DNA of 64,000 nucleotides from assembly GCA_022813625.1 (NCBI GenBank), contig JAKLMB010000022.1:186001-250000 (forward strand), given 5' to 3'. The notes beneath the pieces were generated by a model. The model searched no databases and was not told the DNA's origin. It saw only the letters and a list, made by a program, of their open reading frames with translations. Positions 11,709 to 21,230 of the stretch are shown in pieces; the stretch's first letter is position 1, and each line of letters starts with the position of its first letter. A program made the translations under genes and the position numbers. Source of the DNA: Aaosphaeria pasadenensis (taxonomy: Eukaryota > Ascomycota > Dothideomycetes > Pleosporales).

Positions 11709-14261
11709 GTACTAGTGACTGCCACTGACAAGTACTGTGTACAAGACTACACGTTCCAGTTCAAGTCAACGGTCGTTCGCCTGCGGAGATGAATCTACCC
11801 CGATTGGGCGGATTAACCGCCTGTACATTTTGGTACTAGTGGAAACCCCATGTCCCGCTAACCTCTTCGGTACCTAGGGAGTGCACGAGTGCTAGCCTGC
11901 TAGGTAATTTCTTACACTTGCACTTACACATACACTTGCACTGGCACTGGCACTTGCGGAATTGCAATCGCGTGGAAAGAGCGAAAACGATGCAAACGAT
12001 GGAACAGAATGAAAAGATTTTGCTTTTAGCCACGGCGTACTTGCTTAATTTAATAATCATTCAGAGTAACTACTTGCGAGTGATTATTACTGACTTTGTA
12101 TGCACACACACACAGGTAAATGGGTAGTTTGTTTGGGGTTAGATCAGCTCGTATTAGTTCAGTCGGCTGGTTGTGTCCGATCTGTCTTGTTTGTTTTATC
12201 ATCTTCTTCTTTCTGCGTAGACTTAATAATAGTGCGGTTTCCTTATGTCATTCCTCTGTCAGGCCCCCCACCCCTGAGTGGCTTATCCCTCTGGCCAATC
12301 ATATGCCTCCCTCTCCAACCGCTCGTCAAACAAAAGACTGGCGGGAAGGTATGTGGAACTGTAGTGGAAGACTGGGAAGACTTGGAAGTATAACCAATCT
12401 TGTAGTCATAATCATCATCGGTATGAATGGCAGAATGGAACTCTCAACAGACCCTTCCAGCCATTCACCATTCTTGCACGACTAGTAGAATTTGGTTCAC
12501 AACCTGGTCGAGTTCCTCGTAGATATCTCAAAGAGTCTCGACGTCTGGTCCCCATTAATCAAGGTTTTTTCGGATGCTTTCAGCTACCACTTGCTTTCCG
12601 TTCCATGCGTGAAGGTGACGTACGCCAAAATTCGGTGTTGTACAGCAGCAGATGGCGTCCGCCAGCCCTGCGAATAAGCCTCGTATCTTCTTTAGATCAT
12701 CGAATCCAGGTAGATCATTCCCATATCCTGCATCTTCACACGGCTGCCGGCAGAGGACCATAACACAACCACGCCGTTTCTGTTGCAGGTAACTAATTGT
12801 CCGATTAGCAATCTGGGGTAGTTGCTTGGTGATGCATTCATTGACTTGAACTCGAATACCCAGGTAGCACCACACCACAGCCCTAAGCCATGCCCTTGCA
12901 CGCAGCATGAACCAACGATCCAACCCTCGACTACCTATCGATGCATTGAGCGGACTCGGAGATCGGATTCTTGTCCCATCATCGACTCAGTGTCTCAATC
13001 CCCGACCCCTCGTACTACTCATCTACAAGACCCTCCCTACGACTTAGACTACGACTGTCTACGATCCCTATCGTGACCTTGTGCGCAACAGTGATACTCC
13101 GTCTTTCATTCATAGCAACTATCGGATGTCCATGGGCGTATTCATAGCATCTGTGCCCTCCCGGCCCGTGATCAATTTGGCCATGTCAGGTCATGTAATA
13201 AAACATCCGACGCTGCCATTCGTCCGGTTAGCCAGTATTCAGCTGTAGTGGACCACCGAATTGAATATGTACCATCACCATCGCACTACTCTGCAGTTTG
13301 CAACTCGCTCTCGTACGATCCTCCTGCGGTGGCTTTTCTCGCTATTTCTGCGCTCAGTGGCTTTTCGTACCATTTCTGTCTTCACTACTGTTACAGGCTT
13401 CGGTACAGCTGCCGTGCCCTAAAAAGAGGGTCATGGTAGACGGTTGGGTGCTGCTGCATGCCCGTAGGCTCAACCAAATGTGCGTGTATGATCAGCGACG
13501 AATCGGCCTGCCTGTATGTGCATGATGATCGGCTTAAGGCTGATATATCAGCTATTAGTGATGGTAGACTAAGGTCTATTCTTTCTCTCCGATGCGACCC
13601 GTGAACGTGGACGAGATCGTCCCTGGGTGGCCCCCCACCTCACGTTCGCTCATTCTGTCGACAACTCCCGTGTCGGCCCTTCTCCTCGATACCCAAAATG
13701 CTATCTCGAGGCTGTCCAACCCCAGTAAACACCACCCCGTTATTCGTAGCCATCGTCACGGTAGGTATCGCATGGCAATCCTGTCCTAGCTCTCAGAGTG
13801 GGGGCTCCACCTTGTACCATTGCATTCTAGTGTATGGCGAGTACAGCGGTCGGATTCTGTCTAGACTGCGCTTTCGAGAAAGTACGAGGCCCTATATGCT
13901 GCAAGAATGAACCCTCTTCCGATGTATGGTAGGGCTGCCGTGGTTTCATGCTTCCCACCTCGGCAGCCACAGTGAGACTCTCGATTCTTCTAGGAACAAA
14001 ATCCACTGCACTGCCAGACAAATGAGGTTGGTCCAAACTCACTAGGTGTTCTTGGAACCCGTCCCGTTCTCACTACGATTAAATACAAGAATGGATCTCC
14101 CATGACTACTCTCGGTTCACACTCGCATGCACCTTGGCGCTACAGTGAATTCAACATTGTAGCCTGTTTATGAAGCTTCTCTCTCCCCCCCTTGGTGTTT
14201 CCAATCCTTTCCCTTTGACAGACATCCTGTCTTCACTTGGCTCTTATCCTGGACACTGACC

Positions 14262-15203
14262 ATGTGCCGGTCCAGTGCGCCCCAGTCTCTCGAAATGGAA
14301 CACCATGATATTGTGGATATCGACACCAACATAGAGCTGGTGAATGCCATGCTCGACGCTGACCCACAGTCCTGGAGAGACTATTTACGCATCATCAGAA
14401 CAATAATCGCTACCACGGACATGTCAAGCATCACCCCGAACCAAGGACGGAAGGCCAGCCAAATACAGATGATACGGGTTTGCCAGCGCGTGGCCTACGC
14501 CGACGCAGACAATGGTGGAATGTTAGATATTGGAAATTGGTGTCTGAGGCAGGCACTGAGCTTACTCTCCCTTTACCCCAACGAGGTGGGAGTCTTGGAA
14601 CGTAAGTAGCATTACCAAGCGGCGCGCCTGACTCTCTTAACCATGATCATAGTGATAGGGCGGAACTGGCTCCTCCGAGCCCAGAAAAGCCTTGCGAAGA
14701 TACAACTCACGGATCCGGAATCCAGCAGCAGTGGTGCCAGTCTATGTTATTCTACATCTCCAGGCGATCGTAACAGACAAGTCGCCGAAGCGGAGGAGCG
14801 ATTATACACGGCTGATTACGTCGAGGCTAGAGGCATCTTGCTCCCAGCGACTGAATATCTCCAGAGAGCTGTTGACAAAGCGCGTGCACAAGATGTTCTG
14901 ACCGGCTCTCTTCTAGGCGACGTAAGTTTGGGCCCATTTTGTTCGAGACAGCATTGATATCAACAATTTTTACAGGCCGCAGAAGCATTCATGAGTCTTG
15001 GGAACGTTTCTTCGCCTCGATCGAACGAAACGTATTTCAGACAAGCACTCGAGTACCTCCGAGCAGCGAAGAATATAGAGGATTTCCGGCTCCCGAGCCC
15101 CCTCGAACAGTAAGTCGAGATGCATCTCCTTTTGCATCTTGAGGCTAACGTTTTAATTTTCTACAGATATCTCGAGGATTATGGAGTCGTCTTGGAAGGA
15201 TAG
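14262..15203 (+). CDS. Unassigned protein with TPR-like helical repeats
   Basis: Four exons (14262-14601, 14653-14921, 14976-15109, 15167-15203) join in frame to 259 aa with canonical GTAAGT donors and CAG/TAG acceptors, so this is a real gene. An in-frame ATG at 14295 (MEHHDIVDIDTNIELV) is an alternative start. The sequence is soluble and helical. Segments such as MLDIGNWCLRQALSLLSLYP, RNWLLRAQKSLAKIQ, YVEARGILLPATEYLQRAVD and ETYFRQALEYLRAAKNIEDF have the small/large residue pattern of tetratricopeptide-type helical pairs. No signal peptide or membrane segment is visible. I do not recognise the family and assign no function. It lies just upstream of EMC6 on the same strand. Confidence 0.78.
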
Positions 15204-15839
15204 ATCGCTTCAGTTTTGCATTTCCAGTTTCGCTATTCAAAACTTGTTGCTAGTACTATACCCTGGTCTGGAATCTTTGGTTGGAATATGCAAAGTGTCT
15301 GCATGGCTACGGAGTATATTGATCACAATTAGAATTTCATGTTGTCATCGAGATGAAACGCGAAGTTGCTTAGTAAATTATTGCCTCTGTGAATTTTGTT
15401 TTGAACAGTGCTGCATACAATCCAGGTATTACTCTTTCCTAACCAATAAATCAAATTTGGCGAGACATCTCCATGCCCCACGGAGACCAATAATGAACCC
15501 AGCTGTTCCACAGCGCGCCCGGACCACTCGGCTCCAACCGTGACATCTATTAGTTCCATGAACCTTAAACTCGTTCCCAACCACAACCCTACTCTCATAC
15601 AGAAGAGGTGAACACCTCGTTGCCATTTCCACTCTATCCATTGATTCGAACACCGAAAACAACCGTTCCGTACGTAACATAGAAAGGAAGCACACAGCAT
15701 TCCGAGAATATCCCGACTCCACGGCCGGACGCCGACAGAAAGCCGTACTGTGTAATCACTGCACTGCGCCTCAGATCGAATCGTCCAGAGAAACCTCGCA
15801 TCTCTTCCATAATCAACACGAAATACTCTCGCACACAAC
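15204..15839. other. Intergenic, upstream of EMC6
   Basis: Contains the 3' flank of the preceding gene, one TACGGAGTA word (15308-15316) and the EMC6 promoter. The long minus-strand frame here reads through the EMC6 first exon and is not a gene. Confidence 0.6.
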
Positions 15840-16251
15840 ATGAACGAAGAAAGAGAATTGGCGATCAGCCCGATCGTGCAAACCAGCGTACAGCACAACA
15901 CACAGGTAAATGCGCCCCCCACCTCAGCACGGCTTTATCACCACGAGTATCCTCCTGAAAGTCCCGGTTTCATTGACATTGCCACAGGTCGTCTCGAACA
16001 TTCGAAACCTCACCGCCTCACTTTTTGGTGTCGCTGCGGGCACCCTCGGATTGGAATCGTACCCTGGTTTTATATTCTACCTCGTCGGAACGCTGGTGGT
16101 TTCGGCGATGATCTTCGCGTTCAGGACGGAAGGCAAACCGTCAGAGTACTTCTATAGGCCACTGGGAGACCTGTGGGCCGGCGAGGTTTTCGGTGGGCTC
16201 AGTGGGTTTGTTCTTACGTGGACGCTGTTCTATGGTCTGGTGCAGGCTTGA
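15840..16251 (+). CDS. EMC6: ER membrane protein complex subunit 6
   Basis: Small core membrane subunit of the EMC insertase, which packs against EMC3 and EMC5. Two exons (15840-15905, 15988-16251) give 109 aa, the usual length. Exon 1 encodes the polar N terminus MNEERELAISPIVQTSVQHN. Exon 2 carries VVSNIRNLTASLFGVAAGTL, the conserved N-R and small-residue TM1 signature, then LESYPGFIFYLVGTLVVSAM for TM2, and GEVFGGLSGFVLTWTLFYGL as TM3 at the C terminus. The intron is phase 0 (CAG|GTC). EMC3 occurs in the same window, which would let both subunits be checked for co-expression. Confidence 0.93.
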
Positions 16252-17004
16252 GGAGGCGAGAAAGGAAGGCTTGCGGGAATTTTAACAAGTGCCGGCAGGG
16301 GCGGTGGAGGCAAAATATACGAAGGAAGAGATGCCATGTCGAGGGTGGATCCTGGGCATGTGTATTTCGAACGAGGGTTGATGCAGCCGCCTCGCGCCGT
16401 TGCTCCGTTTTCGGATGATTCTACAGGATCAATTGGGTGTCGTCAGGATAAAGAGCGGGAAGTCTACTGTCACATAGACTCATGGCTCAGCTGTTTTTCA
16501 CCCCACTTGGTGATTTCGCAGCGTTCAGAAACATTCATAATAAAGATACCCAAACACCCATATCACAGTGTGTTCCACTCCTGAAACCACAAATCTGAAC
16601 TTGATGGCCATTGCGGCTTCCAACAGCTATGCTAGAGAGTCAACAACTGAGGGGTCTTAAGTTGCGAACTGATTCCAATACCAATTCAATTTCAGCCATT
16701 ACTTAGGTAGTTTGCGCTCAATGGTGCATGCCCCAGACCCAAGAGGCCCATCACATGTATGCTCGAGGCCTGGCCTGTGCTCCTTTAGCTATCACGTGAT
16801 ATCCCAAACGCCAGCTTAATTGATTTCCTTAGTCAGCCCGCGACGCGTTTTGGGAGATCGCGTCGCTCGCGACTTTCCCCACGACCACTTTCCGCCTGTC
16901 CCTCTATCTACCTAGATTTCACCTCACGCACTGCTGTTCTCTCCCAGCTCCATAACAACTCCCAACACCTATCATAACAGTATATTCTACTCGTATCAGC
17001 AACC
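16252..17004. other. Intergenic: EMC6 3' flank and PCNA promoter
   Basis: No gene. The right third is the PCNA promoter with an MluI box and GC-rich GCGTCGCTCGCGAC sequence close to it. Confidence 0.6.
16843..16848. promoter_or_regulatory. MluI cell-cycle box upstream of PCNA
   Basis: ACGCGT, 157 bp before the A of the PCNA start codon. This is the core recognised by the MBF factor that drives G1/S genes in yeasts. Function here is inferred from sequence and gene identity. Confidence 0.5.
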
Positions 17005-17994
17005 AGTACGTATAACAATTGTTCTTACACCCGCGATGGGTATTAACACTCTCCAGTGCTTGAGGCACGCTTAGAACAAGCTCAGCTTCTGAAAAATGTA
17101 AGACACAAATCGCACCCACATCTTTAACATGATTAACACTTTGAAGGTGGTGGATGCTATCAAGGATCTGGTCCAAGACTGCAACTTCGATTGCAATGAC
17201 TCCGGCTTTGCCCTCCAGGCCATGGACAACTCCCACGTTGCGCTCGTGTCTATGATGCTGAAGTCGGACGCCTTCTCCCCCTACCGATGCGACCGCAACA
17301 TCGCTCTTGGCATCAATCTCGGCTCGCTCACAAAGGTCCTCCGCGCTGCGGGCAAGGATGACCTCCTCACAATAAAGGCCGAAGATGCACCTGATGTCGT
17401 CAACCTGGTGTTCGAGAGCAAGGATGTGGACAGGATCAGCGAATACGACATCAAGCTCATGGATATTGATCAGGAGCATCTGGGAATCCCCGAGACTGAA
17501 TATGCTGCGACTATTTCCCTCCCCTCTGCCGAGTTCCAGCGCATCTGCAGAGATCTCAGCGCCCTGTCAGAGTCTGGTTCGTCTACCAAAGGATTCTAGC
17601 AATTTAGATCATCACACTGACTACGGATAATAGTCTCCATCGAGTGCACAAAAGAGGGTGTCAGCTTCAAGGCATCGGGAGACATTGGCTCGGGCTCCAT
17701 TCAGCTCAGGTCCAATACGGACGTCGAAAAGAACGAGAACAGCGTCGAGATTGACATGTCTGAGCCGGTCGCTCTCACGTTCTCCCTCAAGTATCTCGTC
17801 AACTTCTGCAAAGCGAGTGGCTTGTCATCCCAAGTCAAGCTGTGCTTGTCGAATGAGGTCCCACTTCTCGTCGAGTACGGCCTCCAGAGTGGAAGTTATT
17901 TGAGGTTCTACCTCGCACCAAAGGTATGACCCGAGCACTACAGCACTTTCACTATTCATACTAACGAACACCATAGATTGGCGACGAGGAATGA
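17005..17994 (+). CDS. POL30: Proliferating cell nuclear antigen (DNA sliding clamp)
   Basis: PCNA forms the trimeric ring that tethers polymerase delta and many repair factors to DNA. The exons are 17005 (only the A of ATG), 17057-17097, 17147-17576, 17634-17923 and 17977-17994, giving 259 aa. The start codon is split: ACCA|gt..ag|TGCTTGAG yields MLEARLEQAQLLKN, the conserved PCNA N terminus. Known signatures follow: VVDAIKDLVQDCNFDCND, LQAMDNSHVALVSMML, YRCDRN, the interdomain region around MDIDQEHLGIPETEY, LSNEVPLLVEY and the C-terminal APKIGDEE. The third intron uses a GTTCGT donor, which deviates from consensus. The family length is 258-264 aa. The upstream MluI box suggests S-phase expression, and dUTPase, with two such boxes, lies 2.2 kb away. 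Confidence 0.95.
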
Positions 17995-18319
17995 TTGCAG
18001 CGCGGACGCGTACGAAATTAATTACATGTCTTCAGGATACAATGGGAGATCATCATAGCGTTATATATTTGTGACGGAAAGTGTTATTCGGGTCGGGACT
18101 GGCATGGTAGAATATCAGTGTGGTGTGTTTCGTGGAGTGGGTTCCAGACCGTCGGTACGCGGGAGGTGCCCCGCCGACGTCAGCGCGTCGGGTCGAGCAG
18201 ATAACGAAAAATCAACAATACAACCTGACAAATACCACAACTTTGCGCCGCTGCTTGTCTTCATATCAACAATTCGCATTATATCACCTTGGGGTATCCC
18301 AGCATCTACTGCGCATAAC
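17995..18319. other. Intergenic between PCNA and pyridoxal kinase
   Basis: 325 bp holding the PCNA terminator region and the pyridoxal kinase promoter. One ACGCGT occurs at 18006-18011, too close to the PCNA stop to assign. Confidence 0.5.
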
Positions 18320-19870
18320 ATGACTTCGGGGAATGTGATACCGGAGACGCGAGTCCTAGCAATCGCAAGTCATGTAAGAGTCATGTCTTTCTTCACTTCT
18401 TTCAGAGGGTGCTGATCATGCGACAGGTCGTCCATGGGTATGAATAGCAATTGCACCATACGAAAATGAGGACTGAACTTAATGTCCAGCTATGTTGGCA
18501 ACAAGATGGCAACGGTCGTCATGCAGTCCTTAGGATGTGATGTTTCGGCTCTCAATACGGTGCATTACAGTATGTTCTATGCTCACCGATCGGCAATTGC
18601 CTTGTCTACGTATCGTTCAATTGGTACTGACGCGCTTTTCACTAGGCAATCATACCGCATACAGGCAGGTCAAGGGCACGAAAACGACGGCGCAAGAGAT
18701 CGCGGATCTATACGAGGGGTTGCAACAGAGCAATTTGAACCATTTCGACATGTTACTGACTGGGTACATGCCCAGTGCAGAGGCAGTGGAGCAAGTCGGG
18801 AAGATCGCAAGGGACCTCAAGTATAACTCTGTCACGAAACCGGGGAGCTTCTTCTGGGGTGAGTCGCGTGCGTCACTTTCAGAGCGACCGCTAACCGCAC
18901 ACAGTGCTGGATCCAGTCATGGGCGATAATGGCAAACTCTACATTCCCGAAGATGAAGTGCCCCAATACAAATCGCTTCTGCGGGAGGCAGACCTCATTC
19001 TCCCCAATCAGTTCGAAGCGGAGTACGTTACCCAAATGCGGGGGTGATAACTGTGAAAACTGACCTGATCTTCCCAGGACCCTTTCCGAGACCACCATCA
19101 CGGACCTCGATTCCCTCGCCGCCGCCATAGAGATTCTACACAAGAAATACCAAGTGCCACACATCATCATCACCTCCCTCCGACTCACTCGCGATAACCA
19201 GACAATACCTTCCCGGCCAGTATCTAAGCCAGCCTCAACCACTGTGTCTGGTGCACAAACGCCCTCCGAGTCGCAAGGTCAGAGCGTAGATGCGTCGAAT
19301 TTGTCTGAACAAGCTACATCCAAGATAGCTTCGAGAGCCGACGGCCAGGCCGAAGAGGTTGAGACTCTGACTATAATAGGCTCCACATCTACTTCCGACC
19401 ATAAACCTCGTCTGTTCCGCATTGATACACCCCAGATACCACTTTTCTTTTCTGGCACGGGCGACATGTTTGCAGCACTCACCATTCCCCGTTTGATTGA
19501 AGCCGTACATGCATCGTCCACCCCAGACCTCTCGAGCCGGGCGAGTTGGAAATCCCCAGACGATGTTGCCGCCGAGGACCTTCCCCTAGCGAAAGCGTGC
19601 CAGAAAGTCCTTGCATCCATGCAAGCCATTCTCGCCGCAACCTCGGCCAGATGCGAAGCCGAAATGGAAAAATACGATGCCCAGGTCGAGAAGGAGGGGT
19701 GCGGACAGGGCGCAGAAGCGGAAGAGCAAAGAGCAAAGAGGAGGCATCTCGCGCTGATGAATGCATCCGAGGTGAAGCCAGTGAGGTTCTTCAAGGAGCT
19801 CACTGATCCTCCCGAGCTGGAGCGGTTCAAGCCGAAGAGTGTTCACAACGAAATCGGGAAGAGAGGCTGA
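18320..19870 (+). CDS. BUD16: Pyridoxal kinase (pyridoxine/pyridoxal/pyridoxamine kinase)
   Basis: ATP-dependent phosphorylation of vitamin B6 vitamers to pyridoxal 5'-phosphate precursors; ribokinase-like superfamily. Six exons (18320-18373, 18427-18437, 18490-18569, 18646-18858, 18905-19022, 19078-19870) give 422 aa; exon 2 is only 11 nt. The conserved start of the fold, RVLAIASHVVHGYVGNKMAT, spans exons 1-3. It is followed by LNTVHYSNHTAYRQVKGTKT, LLTGYMPSAEAV, VLDPVMGDNGKLY (ATP site) and LILPNQFEAETLSE. The catalytic SGTGDMFAAL motif, with the catalytic Asp, lies near residue 285. A Ser/Thr/Glu-rich insertion of about 60 residues precedes that motif, and a charged C-terminal extension follows; both are common in fungal members. 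The symbol follows the yeast orthologue. Confidence 0.92.
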
Positions 19871-20156
19871 GATCAACCTTGAGCCAACAGTTTTGGGACG
19901 AAATGTATTCATTTCGATTGACCAATAGACATTAGATAGGAGCAGGGGTCGCCAGTACACTCTAGTGACTTGAGCATGGGTCTGCGGGATTGTACCAATA
20001 TCATACATTGTAACATCCCTATTCTTGATCATGGGAAAGGTATCCCTTTCTTTTATTTGGCATATCTCATTGTAGAGACCTTCTTTGAGGCCTCATCTAA
20101 TTCTTCACTCCCTCCATCAAATATGCTCGCACTACTGCTCATCTTAAGGTATCTGT

Positions 20157-21123
20157 TCAAGCACCATTGGCAGGCGCCGAGCCAAATCCACCCGTACTGC
20201 CAAACCCTCCAGCACCCCTCACGCTCTCCTCCAACTTATCGACGACGATGACGCTAGGCATGACGATCTGCAACATAGATTTCTCATTAGCATTCCCAAT
20301 TCTTACATTGCACAAAGTCTATTTCAAGGCCATCGGGACGGAGCATTCCATACCTTCTCGACGATCAATTGGGCGATGCGGTCCCCAACCTTGATCTCAA
20401 AGTCCACGTCGGACAAGTTCGCGAGGATGACGCCGACCTGGCCGCGGTAGTCTGCATCGATGACGCCGGCGAGCGTGTCGATGCCGTGCTTGGCGGCGAG
20501 TCCGGAGCGGGGAGCAACGCGACCGTCTTGATGTTGGGGAGATTGAATCAGCAATTTGTCTCACATTGCGGATGCGAATATAATTCCCAATTGGAAAGTC
20601 GAATGCCAATTGCAATTGCAATTGATGTTTACATCGACAACGGTACGGAGGGGACCGTATGACACTCACATGTTCCAACAGGCACCGCTATGCTAATATC
20701 GGTGTCGACTCTCGCCCTCCCTCTCGCGGGGATGACAACGTCACGAGCACTGTACAGATCATGACCGGCGGCGAACTCGCTGCCCTTGGTGGGCGCAGAT
20801 GCCTTGTCACTCAGGAGCTGGACCTGGAGCTGCATCTGGGCGGCGGCGGCAGCGACGATGCTGGGAGCTATGGGGGCGGCGGGCTGGAGGACAGAGCCCG
20901 TCGCGCTGCCGATGGGATGTGTGGGGTGGTGCTGGTCCTGCTCGAGGGTCATTGCGAGGGGCGTTGGTGTTGCGGTGCCGGAGTCGGAACCGCGGGGGAA
21001 GGAGGAGGGTTGTTGGGCGAGGGGCGTCGGGTCGATTACTCGTGTGCGTTTGGGGAGTGGGGAGGCGGGGAGAGATGGCGGCTCGTGGGTGTTGGGTGCT
21101 GGCGTCGTGGTCTCTTCTGACAT
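20157..21123 (-). CDS. DUT1: dUTP diphosphatase (dUTPase)
   Basis: Trimeric dUTPase hydrolyses dUTP to dUMP and pyrophosphate, keeping uracil out of DNA and supplying dUMP for thymidylate synthesis. Exons 21123-20670, 20526-20354 and 20267-20157 give 245 aa. A disordered Pro/Ala/Thr-rich N-terminal extension of about 100 residues precedes the core, possibly regulatory or targeting. All five family motifs are present: GHDLYSA (120-126), GRVAPRSGLAAKHGI, GVIDADYRGQVGV with its catalytic Asp, VGDRIAQLIVEK, and the C-terminal GGFGSTG arm that closes over substrate. The motif I exon ends VPVGT|Y and splices to GRVAPRSG. The gene converges with pyridoxal kinase (286 bp apart). Two MluI boxes lie 75-107 bp upstream of the start codon. 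Confidence 0.95.
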
Positions 21124-21197
21124 TATTGTGTGTGTCGGCAGGAGGTTTTGGAGATTGGAAGATGGTGAATGGTGAATGTGCGGTGAGGAGTGTGAAG

Positions 21198-21203
21198 ACG
21201 CGT
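21198..21203. promoter_or_regulatory. MluI cell-cycle box, dUTPase-proximal
   Basis: ACGCGT 75 bp upstream of the dUTPase start codon; pairs with a second copy 27 bp further out. Confidence 0.55.
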
Positions 21204-21224
21204 TGTGGGGTTGAAGGGGATTCG

Positions 21225-21230
21225 ACGCGT
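21225..21230. promoter_or_regulatory. MluI cell-cycle box, dUTPase-distal
   Basis: Second ACGCGT of the pair, 102 bp upstream of the dUTPase start codon. Two copies within 33 bp are unlikely by chance for a 6-mer. Confidence 0.55.

Larger units (their letters stand above)
10493..14261. other. Repeat-rich gene-free stretch (3.8 kb)
   Basis: The left end is promoter of the vezatin-like gene. The rest carries four short tandem arrays and several copies of the TACGGAGTA / TACTCCGTA word (11185, 11221, 11345, 11403, 11556, 13095). I see no convincing gene, RNA gene or transposon remnant. A minus-strand frame at 12555-12923 was considered and dropped. Confidence 0.6.

Noticed and set aside
12555..12923. 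122-codon minus-strand frame in the repeat-rich gap
   Set aside because: Somewhat protein-like in places but isolated, with no neighbours, domain or splice continuation.
15329..15922. 197-codon minus frame with Cys/Trp-rich sequence
   Set aside because: Overlaps the EMC6 promoter and first exon in antisense; composition is atypical of proteins.
17129..17599. PCNA frame starting at the in-frame ATG 17129
   Set aside because: It begins in intron sequence (MINTLK) and would drop the conserved MLEARLEQ terminus.
18006..18011. Third ACGCGT, between PCNA and pyridoxal kinase
   Set aside because: Only 12 bp after the PCNA stop and over 300 bp from the kinase start, which is not an S-phase gene; likely chance.
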